Shown here: positions 18,801-28,740 of the stretch, in pieces
Numbering within the stretch: the stretch's first letter is position 1
Layout: each line of letters begins with the position of its first letter
Assembly (NCBI GenBank): GCA_003665825.1
Contig: QPFY01000016.1
Location: forward strand, 434,001 to 498,000
Origin: Microbotryum silenes-acaulis
Taxonomy: Eukaryota > Basidiomycota > Microbotryomycetes > Microbotryales > Microbotryaceae
DNA length: 64,000 nt
Reading direction: 5' to 3'
Notes under the pieces: model-generated
What the model saw: the letters and a program-made list of their open reading frames with translations, nothing else
The model's database searches: none
What the model was told of the DNA's origin: nothing
Position numbers and translations under genes: made by a program

Positions 18801-19486
18801 GCGAGGATGACTACCGTACCCCTGGCGAAGCCGAGATGTCGAGCAAGGTCAAAAAGGTCGGCAAGATCCGGCGAGCCTTGTCGAGGAGGAATAGATCGGA
18901 ACCGACGGAATCGAAGATGCCGTACATCGGTGCTACGGCGCCTTCACCTTACCGCAGCGAAGCGCGTGACCCCTTCACTGCACCTGAATACAATCGATCG
19001 TACTCAGAAGAAGTTGCTTTGGGCATCGATAAAAGACATGTTGGTCGATCGGACTCGCTAGCGTCCAAGGGCGCGTACGAAGATACGCCCGACCAGTCGT
19101 GCGGAGTCGAAGAGGAGAGCTCGTATCGCCTCGGTCCCAGTCAAACCAAATCGACGAGCTTGCATCGACTCGTCGATTCGAGGCGCAGCTCGTTCCGACC
19201 CACCACCACAGCAGTCGAGGACGGTTTGCTCGACGTCTCAGCCGAGGACCAAGCCGACCTCGATATTGTCGCCGAATTCGCCAAACCGGGCTACCCCAAG
19301 TTGGCGGAGATCCTGGATGCCGAAGTCAACACTTCCAAGGGGAAGACGATGGTCGCTTGTTGTGGCCCGAACGGGCTCAACACCCTCGTCAGGCACCTCG
19401 TGTCGTCCCGCATCGAGATCAAGAAGTTGCTGAAGGGCGACCCGAGGGCCCAGATCAGTCTGGTTTGCGAAGACTTTTCTTTCTAG
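15896..19486 (+). CDS. Ferric reductase family transmembrane oxidoreductase
   Basis: Exons 15896-16156, 16322-16775, 16881-17017, 17090-17143 and 17228-19486 give 1,054 residues. It should move electrons from NADPH through FAD and two haems across the plasma membrane to reduce Fe3+ or Cu2+. Haem ligands: two His pairs each spaced 14 residues, near 306/320 (LHRWSGRIIW, SGHVAAW) and 381/395 (YWSHIVM, CIIHH). The FAD site has HPYT near 574, the NAD(P) site has ICGGTG near 669, and ACCGPNG near 1012 is the C-terminal nucleotide motif. The cytosolic part carries a long insertion with acidic and Ser-rich stretches (about 740-980), unusual in length. There is no clear signal peptide; the N-terminus is Ser/Ala-rich and outside the membrane core. 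A superoxide-forming NADPH oxidase is less likely given this layout. Confidence 0.88.
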
Positions 19487-20087
19487 GGAGTACCTACGCT
19501 CTATTACCGGTCCTTTCTCCGTTCTTTTTCACTGTTGTATACCTAGACCACCTCTTATTTTCGAGTCGAAGGAATTTCTCCTCCGCACTGAAACTTTCCC
19601 ACCCGCTTTTTCTCTTCGTTGTGCCTAGCGATACATGTTTGAGCATCGCGTTCCTCCCTTCATTCTGATTAATGCTGGAGTCTGTTCATCACCTTGAGCT
19701 TATCGAGCATCGTCTTCGATCATGATCACGCTTCCTTACGACCCTCGATGAGCCCAGCCCGGAAAGGCTGCGCTTGTGACAGTGCGACAACCATATGTAT
19801 GACAAGTCAAGAAAGTTGGTTCAGCATGGGAAAGCCGAAGAATGGTGCGAATGATGATAATATTGATATAGAGATAATAAGGGCCCAAGAAGACTACAAC
19901 CCCAAGAAAACACGAAGCAAAAGAAGGGACATGAAGAACACAGACGAGGATCTAAGCACGCCGAACCACCCTACAACTAGAAAACCCGTAGATACAGAAC
20001 AGTGGTACAGGAACGAGGCGAATGCGATGTTGAGCCTCTTGAATTCAAAGGTAAATAACGGATGCGTAGGACGGTGGTAGGGAGGGA
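19487..20087. other. Intergenic between convergent genes
   Basis: 600 bp holding the 3' regions of the ferric reductase gene and the HSF-domain gene. A 128-codon plus-strand frame (19694-20080) has no domain and is probably chance. Confidence 0.5.
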
Positions 20088-21851
20088 TCAGTTGGGGTCG
20101 TAATGGGTCGACGTCGCCAGCTGAGCATGGGGTAGATAGTGACCGGCATGGACGAGGCCCGACGAGCGACCCGGGGAGGTCGAACTCTGTCGGTTGTACG
20201 GGGGGAGATAGTAATCCGGCGGGGTAGGCAGTGCCGCCGAAGAGAGGGAGGGCTGAGAGTCGACTTGTCCCCATCGGGCGGCGTCGACGGCCATGTAGCG
20301 CTCGTGTTGAGATGGGTAGTAGGTTCCTGCTTGGAGGTTCGACGAAGAGGCGTGCTCGCCCTCGTTTGGGTAGTAATAGCTCGACATGGGAGCCGTCATT
20401 CCTCGCGTTGCGGCACCGAACGTGTAGGAGAAAACATTTTCTCCCGGAGGCATGCGGTCTGACCCGGCTGGCATCGTTGCGTAGGGGGAGCCTTGGGCCA
20501 GGGGCGAGTGTTCGTGCGTCCAGTAAGGAGTCACGGCAGATGGCGAGAGCGGCGAGGGGTACACGGGCAGGGTCGAGACGGCTTGCTCGTGGACCGACGC
20601 GTTGAGGTTGATGAACAATGGCTTCTGCGCATTAGATGGAAATTGGTTGTATGCAGCGAGGGACGTTTGATGTGTGATGTAGTCGCTGCTCGTCGAATGT
20701 CGACCGTGCGAGTTGATCGAAGCGACCGAGCCGCGGCGGTCCGAGTCGCCAGAGTGGGCCGGCGACAAGGCGCCATCGTCGGGGCTGTCAGAGTAGGAGG
20801 TGACGCTGGCCCTGTCTTTTCGCTTGCGACTCTTGCGAATCATCACCGCGAAGGCTTTGCCGGCATTGCCTGTCCAAAAATCGCGTGCGGGGTGCCTGAG
20901 AGTGGGTCAGGCGTATCCGACCGTGGGTGGAAGAGGGGCAGTGGCAGTGGGGGATTTCGTCAGCATCCTCGACGGTTACTTTCTGCCCTTAAACATCTCT
21001 GATACTGATACTGAAACGAAGAAACTGACCCAAAGTGAATGTTTTCTTTGACACCAGGCTTTCCCCGTGCATCACTGCGCCGTCGATCGCTGAGGCGTTT
21101 GAAGCTGGGACGAAGTGATTCGGCGCGACGGTTTCAGTTCGGTGCTCTCCCAGCCTTATTCGGGCTTCTCGACATGTGAAATTGCCAGATTGCCAGGCGC
21201 GCGGCCTTTGCGGCCGCCACCACGGGAGGTACTCACTTGTAGTAGGATAGCTGTCGTACAAATGATGAGAATCTGTAACAATCATGCAAAACACAAAATC
21301 GGGGGGTAAGTTTCAATCATCAAGTGTCAAAGTTTGGTCGGAAAGTCGGGGTTGTGCCCGAGTGGGGTAACTCCGTGCCGGCGCCCCATTCAGACTCGCA
21401 AGTTCGTGAGGCTAGAATGATCGGACCGCGGAAATAATGGGACGCGGCGCGGTACGTGGCGGCCTGAGCCTCCACTTGGGCTGGCTGGCGGGCTGGCAGC
21501 ACGGTCGCGACTCTGAAAGTCGATTACTCGCGAGGGAATCCGCACGGAACGCAGCGGTACTTACAGTTTGAAATCGAGCTGGTACCGTTGCAAGACCTCA
21601 AGTGCACGTTTTTGATCTCCCGTAATCTCGAACTCGCCCGGAGAGATCCATCGAAGGTCAGGTTCGTGGGTTTGCTGAGCCGCCTCGAGAGCGCTGTCGA
21701 GTCGCCGAGCAGCAGAGTTGAGGTGGATCAGCTGCGCGGCCGTGAGCAGGAGACAAACGCAAGAGGGGGGGGGTACTGACAAGTACAGCTTCTTGACAAA
21801 ATCAGGGGGCCGTCGTGTCGAGATTGAGCGGGGCGACATGGAAGGTGACAT
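20088..21851 (-). CDS. HSF-type DNA-binding domain transcription factor
   Basis: Exons on the minus strand: 21851-21781, 21693-21565, 21272-21237, 21104-21030, 20895-20088, giving 372 residues. The N-terminal 110 residues, built from five exons, form an HSF-type winged helix: PPDFVKKLY, LRWISPGEFEITGD, then the recognition region FSSFVRQLSYYNFKRLSDRR. The 36-nt third exon encodes the core FSSFVRQLSYY. A basic patch follows (IRKSRKRKDR), a possible nuclear localisation signal. The rest is Ser, Pro and Tyr-rich, as in activation domains. It lacks an evident heptad-repeat trimerisation region, so it is not a canonical Hsf1; fungal relatives such as Skn7, Sfl1 or Mga1 classes are candidates. The first ATG at 21851 leaves only about 15 residues before the domain. 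Confidence 0.85.
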
Positions 21852-23685
21852 GGCAGCGGCGACGTATGGGGTGATATAGGTCAGAAGAGGAGGTCGTCAA
21901 GCAGCGGACGCCGATGATGATGAGGTGTCCGACCGTTTGATCCGACGCGTGCGCTACGGTAGATCCCCTGAGTTGAGTCAGCCCAAGTCCGAGATCTCGA
22001 TCACTCTAAGAGGAGCTTTCACCTTGGGTGCCTTTACCTGCCTATGTAGGGAAATCGAATATTTTCAAGGTACCCACACAGCTTAATTATTTACTGTGCA
22101 CTGACTGACCCAGTCGTGGGCGCTGGTGGTCACGGTGTCGGTGAGCCAGAAAACAGGCAAAATCCGAAGGCAGGCACAGCAGCCGAAGGCCGCTTTGGAC
22201 CTTGTCTCGAGTTATGTGACGAAGCGAGACACGGCGCCGCTGGTCGGCACAGGTCCACTCAGCTGCGCCGAACGGGACAAGCCTGCACGAATCGCTGGTC
22301 AGGCCAACGGTTTTCAACATTTGCAATCTGAAACGGGCGGCCGATCGCGCCCGCCAAGCCTATCCCATCGAGCTACTGAGGCACAGGACTCAGGCTGCGA
22401 TGGAAGGAATGGGAAAAGGGCTAAAACTCAGCTACTAAATTGGCCGGAAAGTTGCGCGACTCGCGGCAGGACCGTCCTTAAAAACTCGATTGTCCGAAAT
22501 CCTTTACTTTGGACTTTCTTTGAGCCGCCCCGAATCTCAGAAAGTCAAACGTCGACGCAGCTGTTCAGCTGACGAGCTGCCCAAGCTGGTGGATACACTA
22601 CCTAGTGTGATGGATTTATATGCCTACGTAAACCAAGCGTAAGCTTGAACTATCTAGCACATTGTAACTGATCAGTATTTTTTTCCTGAATACCAACGGC
22701 AAGTGGGCAGCCGGAAAGGTACGGTCGGTACCTTTACCAAAGGTTGTTAATGAATCCCAGACCAAGCGGGAAAGCAGCAGGAGCTGGACGAGACGGAGCA
22801 GACGATCAAACGAGCCGTGAACCTCGCGGGGTGGGAGGTGCCTGAACCGAGAGCAGAATTACGTGACAGCTGCGCGATAATCTAGCCATGTGCACGTGAT
22901 AATTAATAGGTCGTTCTGGGAGCATACATTTTTTATTTATTTGATAAATTTCAATAGCAGTATAATTATGATTATATCAATACCAAGGTCGTTAGGAACA
23001 CTTACCTACCGTGATGTATTATGTCCCTCGTCTAAACTAAATTTTACCTACAAACGCTAGCAGAACAGCCCCTGTATTGAGCTCCTGTTCATAGGCCCGT
23101 ACAGTGATGACGAGGGGGTTACTGAGTGGGCTTCTGCGTTGCCGTGATGCATGCATTCATCGTCGAACATTGTGCAAGCATTGCAGCTGTAGCTGGTCAA
23201 TGGATGCCTTCGGATGAAAGATCAGTGCAGCCCGCGGCGCGCGGCCCATGGAAAACCTAACAGCGCACAATCGAGACCGCCGTTCGAAGGTCAGCCCTGC
23301 GCAAGCCTGGGGAACACCACTGTTATTTGTATCGCGAGAGGAATGCAAGGAAATATCCGGGTGCAAGTACAGGTATCTAGACTAGGCAGCCTGCCAGGTT
23401 TTGGTTCCCAAAGACGCCTTCTCCCAGACCGGGCGCGCCGCCTGAAAAGGCCCGACCGAGTGTCGAGTCAAGTACATCCCGTCGTCGCGCGAACCGGAAT
23501 CGCTGACCGAAGCCAAGTGAAAATCGACATCCAGGCACTCATCGTGCTCGGAGCTTGTTCGGTCCCGCGTTGCCGACGGTGCGCTCGCTCCACCCTCTTG
23601 AACCGTCGTCCTGGCCATGGCTCTTCGGACCCGAAGTGATCCTTGTTTCAACTCGCCTGGCAGCGTTGGTTCCCTCACCATTTGC
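21852..23685. other. Gene-poor region
   Basis: About 1.8 kb without a supportable gene. Part (22600-23060) is visibly richer in A+T than the rest of the window. Short frames on both strands lack domains. It serves as upstream region of the HSF-domain gene and downstream region of the nuclease gene. Confidence 0.5.
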
Positions 23686-25160
23686 TCAAGCGTACCCGTC
23701 ACCGTCGACATGCGGTAGATTGTACCGCCAGGAGTCTTGCCGCTGCCGCCATCGCCGCCGCTGCTGCCCGAGTCCGATTGCTTCGAGAACAGCGCCAGTA
23801 CTTCGGCGGCGGTGGTCGCCTTCTGCCTTTTTTTTTGGCTCGGCGCTCTTGGATTTGTGCTGACGATCTACTTGGCTGTCCCTGAATTCGGGCTCGACGA
23901 GGTGGTAATCCGGCGCTTTGACGGTACCTTGAACGGCGAGCTTCCGCGTAGACGCCATGCGGGCCGGCTGCCCGGCCTGAAGTCGACGAGCCTTGGCGAG
24001 ATGGCGTCGGAGATTGAGGTCTTGGATGCTCGAGAGGGGCGGAAGGGGAGGCAAAGGTCTGACAGAGGAGACCCCGGGGAGCTGGATGAGGGGAGGGTTG
24101 CGTTGGATCGGCGGGTAGGCCGTGTTGGGGACTTTTGAAGGATCTCTGTGTGGGGTGCCTTCGAACCGCACCCTGGTCCCCTTTGCGACTGTGGTGATGG
24201 ACGCCTCGGTCGCTTTTTCGAACGTCTCGTCCTTGTAGCGATGCACCAGGTCTTGGATGGGATCGATCTTGGCACAGAGCGACTTGATGTCCTCGAGTCG
24301 ATCAGCCGTCGGCGCCGCCTCCGAGTCGACGTTCCTCTGGACCAGCTGCAGCGCATCTACGGCGCGCTCCCAGCCACTCTGCCACGTCGCCGCGTCCAAC
24401 CACTGCCCAGGCAACTTTCGAAGTCCTGCTGGCCCGATCCCTTTGATGCCCCTGAAATAGTCGCACTCGAGGATGAGGCTCGCGACGAATCGCTGACGAG
24501 AATTCCACACCGCGGGTGAGCGTCGAGCACGGCAAGGGCCACCAAGCTAATGTTTCGGTCCTTGCCCGATAGCACGGCGCGATAACGGGCTTGGTCGGCG
24601 CCGAGAAGCATGAAAAAGTCGCTGTCGGCACTCACGAGGACGACGCGGTTGGATTCGAGCGCTACGTCGCAGATCTGGCCAAACTTGGTCGACGCCGAGA
24701 CGAGGGGATCGGCCTCGTGGGCCGCGGCGACGAGCAAGCCTTGCTCGGACCAGCGAACAAAGGTGGCGACTCGGGTTGGCTCGTCACCGTTGCAAAAATC
24801 GACCTCCCATTCTTTGCTCGATTGTCCGTGAACGCACGCGGCGAGGGTGTCGTTCGTGATGAAGGGGACGGGGTGGGTGACAGGGGTCGATTTATCGGAA
24901 GGCTGTTGCGGTTTCTGGCGATCTTGGCGATCGAGCACGGTGTCCTGCTTGAGCTTGGGCCGAAGGATGGGATGATCAAATACCACGACCACTTGGATCC
25001 GCCTTGCCGTCGCTGCAATGATCTCCTCGAGGTGTCGAATGATCGCATTGAGGAACAGCCGGCCTCGCTTCGGCTCGTTGTGTTGCGCGTGGTCCGTCGC
25101 GGCTTGGCGCTGACGTGCGAACGCGGTAGCGCCGTCGATGATGGCGACTGAGTGGAGCAT
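23686..25160 (-). CDS. FEN/XPG-like structure-specific nuclease
   Basis: Exons 25160-24543 and 24492-23686 give 474 residues. The N-terminal half resembles a PIN-like nuclease: VAIIDGATAF with an early Asp, VVVVFDHP, and VLVSADSDFFML with the acidic pair near 178. After a 50-nt intron comes LILECDYFRGIKGIGP, the helix-hairpin-helix-like DNA contact of FEN1/XPG/EXO1 enzymes. The C-terminal 200 residues are basic and low in complexity. The usual start (MGIKGL or MGVPGL) is absent, so an exon upstream of 25160 may be missing; I could not identify it. The intron donor GTGGCC is non-standard but the join restores the family motif in frame. A repair or RNA-processing role is inference. Confidence 0.7.
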
Positions 25161-26614
25161 AGTGATGGACAGCGTAGAGGATCAGCTAGGGTTTGCTCGG
25201 CAAATCGTCCCGGAGCAGTTACAGGCTGCGAAGGGGCTCTGAGGAAGCGACTTGCCATCGATCTTGCCGACGAGGGAAACCAGCGCGCTGCTCAGGTTCG
25301 TCTCCCGAGAGAGAAGGGCGTCTGGAACGACCTCTAAAGCGTAACCGAGGCAGTCGTGGCCGTGTTTGACCGTCATCGAGGGAGTTATGAGGTGTGTAGG
25401 TGCAAGGTGCAAGGTGCAGGAAGAACCAAGGGTGGTTGAGAAGGCCGCGCTGCCCACTAGCTCGCTCCGAGCCGAAAAGCAATCGAGGGCAAGTCCAGCA
25501 AAAGGTCGTTCGAGCTCAGAGTAGTGCGAGAAGATGCTTCATAATATTTCAAATTGTACCGTAAAATAGCCTGTACCCCATATTCATTAGTTTTGCTCTC
25601 AATCTTAGTCTGGTCAAGGCGGCGGCCTCCTTTCGGAAGACCGCAGTGGGGAGCTTGAGCGTCAACGATCTAGGCAGCGAGAACCCGCCAATTTTCTGAT
25701 GAACAATGGTTCGACGTACATGTAAAAAAAATCTCTTTTCTTTTTTCAATATGATTTGTATTTGGGTGCCACCCTACTTGCACGACAGCCTCGACTCGCT
25801 GCGCCGGAGCTCTCGCGTGAAGCCGGCCCCGCAACCCAGCTCCGCGGCGGACTCTGAGTTCGGGGTCGTCCCAACTCGGACCAAGCTGCTGGAGCGACAA
25901 CCGCTGTATCGATCGCGGCGATCTCAACTCTGGGGTGATCCCTGGAGCTCAACCAACTTGCTGAGACTTGACCGAGCTTGATCGACAAGGTATTCGGTCT
26001 TTCCGAGGGGTGGATCGTTGGCCTCGATGTGGGGTGCACGGTCCCCTGTCCGTTCAGGTCTTCGGCGCTCTCGGCCGCTCTCGGCCGCGCTCAGCAGGTG
26101 GAGAAGATCGGAAGCTTGAAGTCACAGCGTGACGTCATATCGATGAGAGGACTCATTCTGCCAGGCGCGCGCTCCCGCACCCAAGTCAGCGACCACCTCG
26201 AGCTCGTCGCCTCTCTCTCTTTCTGCTTCCTTCTCCTCGTCGACGCGCTCTGCACTTCTCGCACCACTTAATCTTGCCGACATCGCCCCCCTTTTCAGGA
26301 GGATACGAAACGGTGGCCTTTGTGATGTGGTAGAGTCTGTCGTTCGATCCCTCCCACCGTCAAAAGTGTGAGTAACCACCTAGCTGTGATCGGGTTCGTG
26401 TGGCGTATGGTCGGACTGACTCGCCTCGTGTTCACCCGTCTCGCCTCCATCTTTCACCACCATCATCATCATCTTACCCACCCCACCCCACCTCAACCCT
26501 CTCACTGCGACCTCTCGCTCCCCACTTCGCCACTTCCACCTACCGTCTGTCACTGCTTCACGGCTTGCCATCAGCCTATCCACTCGTCGACGAGTGTTGA
26601 ATGGCGCCTACGGC
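25161..26614. other. Intergenic
   Basis: About 1.4 kb with no recognised gene. The stretch at 25530-25780 is A+T-richer with a T-rich run near 25720-25755. The last 150 bp before 26615 are CT-rich like a fungal leader. Confidence 0.45.
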
Positions 26615-26881
26615 ATGTCACTGAGGTTGTTCCTGGTCCACAAGACCGCTTGCATTTGGTCGTACCCCGTGAGTCTTTGCTTTGACCCTTGATCGATCGA
26701 TGGATCGATCGTGCTCGCCGGCCCTTCACGGCGGGCGAGACAGTTCCAGCAAGAGGCTGACGACTCGATCCTCGCCTTCACTCTCCACACTAGCCTCCAC
26801 TCTTCCGTCACCTCGATCGACGCTCAAGGTCGATCTCACCTTCGGATCGAAGGAGGTCCACGGTACCCTAAACATCAGTGA
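26615..26881 (+). CDS. Possible small spliced gene, unknown
   Basis: ATG at 26615 opens MSLRLFLVHKTACIWSYP and meets a good donor (GTGAGT at 26669). The acceptor TTCCAG ends at 26749. The next segment reads on to TGA at 26879-26881, giving 61 residues. A further donor (GTGAGT at 26878) and acceptor near 26927 could extend it. The leader is CT-rich, which favours a real transcript, but no domain is recognised and other frames of the second exon look equally plausible. Confidence 0.25.
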
Positions 26882-27549
26882 GTAGCATGCACTCTAATCA
26901 TGTGGTACGAGGTAGCTTATTTCTAGTGTACGTTTTCAGCTGCACACGGTCTCCAAGCCATGAGTCCCACCTCGGTCGACAAGGTCCCCTTTTGTTTTCT
27001 GTTAATTTCGAATTGGTTACACCTCGGAACTCTATGTTGGCGGTGCTAAGTGGCAGGTGACTCGTCCTTGATTAGCCTAGTCAGATCCGACTCCTCATTG
27101 AGCCTCTCTCGTGAACCCTTTTCTCGTTTCCCTAGTGTTTCCTTTCGTGTTTTGTAGTTTCGAGTGCACGCATCGAGACGCGTATGCACCACGGATTTGA
27201 AATTCGAGAACCGACCATCTCGCTCGATAGCACAATCCCTAGATGTCAAGGATTATTTTGGATTACTGGGCTCTGCACATCAAAGCGTACCGAGTGCGCA
27301 GCTTTCATGAAATTCGGATACACCGCAGCAGCTGAGGTCAGGCGACGGGATTAGCCCCGATCGCCGTGAGATGGCAGCCTGATCGCGACTACCTCCCGAA
27401 GCGAGCCCGTCAGATCCACGTGACCCATGCCGTCATAAACGGTGGATGGAATCCAGACTACGCAGGTAGTTAGGTACCCGTATCGGTATCTCGTCAGCTA
27501 AAGATATTCAGCATTAGCATCTAGGTAAGTTTCGCGGTGTGTGTAGCTG

Positions 27550-27699
27550 CATCAGCAACTTTGCCACTCGCGCTTTAGTGCAATTTAGTGCAATTTAGCG
27601 CGTTAGTGCCAAAAGCGCACTTTTTGTGAAATTTAGCTCGTTTTCTATAATCTCCGGTGCGCTAAATTGCACTAAGCGCGAGTGGCAAAGTTGCTGATG
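27550..27699. mobile_element. 150-bp MITE-like palindromic element
   Basis: The left arm (27550-27601) and right arm (27659-27699) are inverted repeats starting CATCAGCAACTTTGCC. They match along about 40 bp except that the left arm has one extra T and a duplicated 10-mer (TGCAATTTAG). About 57 bp of A+T-richer sequence separates them. The size, long terminal inverted repeats and lack of coding capacity fit a non-autonomous DNA transposon. No clear target duplication flanks it, so an extruded hairpin or a structured RNA are alternatives. Confidence 0.6.
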
Positions 27700-28396
27700 T
27701 GTGAGGAGTCGGAGCTTCGGAGAGACGGTGCCAAAAAGGTGCGCAGCCGGCGTCGATGTCTGCCGGTACGTGGTCTACTTAATTACTTCGCTTGAAGTGC
27801 ACACGTCACAAAAGTACGACCGATCAGGTTGTATAGGGGAAGTTCGGCATATGGAGTCTCTACTAGGTCCTAGGTACACCCCTGCCATAAGGTTCCTCCG
27901 AGCATGTGCAAGTTCCTGTCCGAGACGATGGCGATGGCGCGAAACTGACGAAGCGATTGCAAAAGTACCTGGACAACGCAGCTACTTCAGGAAGGACCTA
28001 TCTAAATGGAAATGCGAGTGATGTATCAACTATGCGTCAGGTACCGTTCCTTCTTGCGGTTGACCGGTGAAAATGTCGACGGCGTTTCGGACGTCGAATC
28101 TGCCTAGCTCATGATAGGATGCCTCTCAGAGGCACGCCCGCCGTCCAAGTACTATAAACCTCTCGAGATTCTTCGATCGCCAAAAGTTTCTGGTCTATGA
28201 AGTGATCGAGAAAAGCGATCGGCCGTGTTCTTCGGCCGTAAAGGTTAAGACCGGTGTTCTTAGAGCCTCTGAATCTGCTGCACGGCCGGAGTCTTCGGCG
28301 GAGGCAAACTCCGGTTTCGTGGTCTTGCGCTGCAGGCGCCGGAAAGGCGAACAAGGCAAGCCGGCGTTGGTTCTCGCGCCGGCGCGAGTCACGTGA

Positions 28397-28403
28397 CGCG
28401 AAA
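28397..28403 (+). promoter_or_regulatory. SCB/E2F-like site CGCGAAA
   Basis: Matches the CRCGAAA box of fungal G1/S promoters, 344 bp before the Mrc1-like start. It lies next to CACGTGAC. A reverse copy (TTTCGCG) is at 28482-28488. Confidence 0.35.
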
Positions 28404-28583
28404 TGCCTCACTCTCGATCGGCGCGCGTGACCTTAGTTCGCTTCGCGACCGCCTCATTGACAGCAGGTAAAGCAGGTCGCCTTTCGCGTGCCGAGACAAT
28501 TTGTGACCGGGCAGCGTCTTGGATAGACGAACGAGCGTTTACATCTTCGTGTCGCGTTCACTTTGTCTTGCGCTGCGTCCGCG

Positions 28584-28589
28584 ACGCGT
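28584..28589 (+). promoter_or_regulatory. MluI cell-cycle box ACGCGT
   Basis: The MBF consensus, 152 bp before the Mrc1-like ATG. MRC1 genes of model yeasts are G1/S-induced, so the placement makes sense, but a 6-mer can occur by chance in G+C-rich DNA. Confidence 0.4.
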
Positions 28590-28671
28590 TCGAGCATCAC
28601 TCTGGGGTCAGTCGCGACTTTCCAACCGATCATCGCGAGACTGGCGAGCCCATTGCTGACAACTCGACCAT

Positions 28672-28681
28672 GTTTATATAG
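28672..28681 (+). promoter_or_regulatory. TATA-like element
   Basis: GTTTATATAG about 60-70 bp before the Mrc1-like ATG, a plausible TATA box. Confidence 0.4.
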
Positions 28682-28740
28682 GCCTCGACATCAAGTTCAA
28701 TCCAGCACTTTGGCCTCCCACTCTATCAGAGTAAAGCGGC

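Larger units (their letters stand above)
26882..28740. other. Intergenic, containing a palindromic element and the MRC1 promoter
   Basis: About 1.9 kb without a supported coding gene. It contains the inverted-repeat element at 27550-27699 and, from about 28390, candidate cell-cycle sites ahead of the Mrc1-like gene. Confidence 0.5.

Noticed and set aside
26122..26379. 85-codon minus-strand frame in the intergenic region
   Set aside because: No domain, no splice context, composition like surrounding non-coding DNA.
27550..27699. The inverted repeat as a CRISPR-like array
   Set aside because: Only two arms in opposite orientation, no direct-repeat/spacer periodicity, and the host is eukaryotic.
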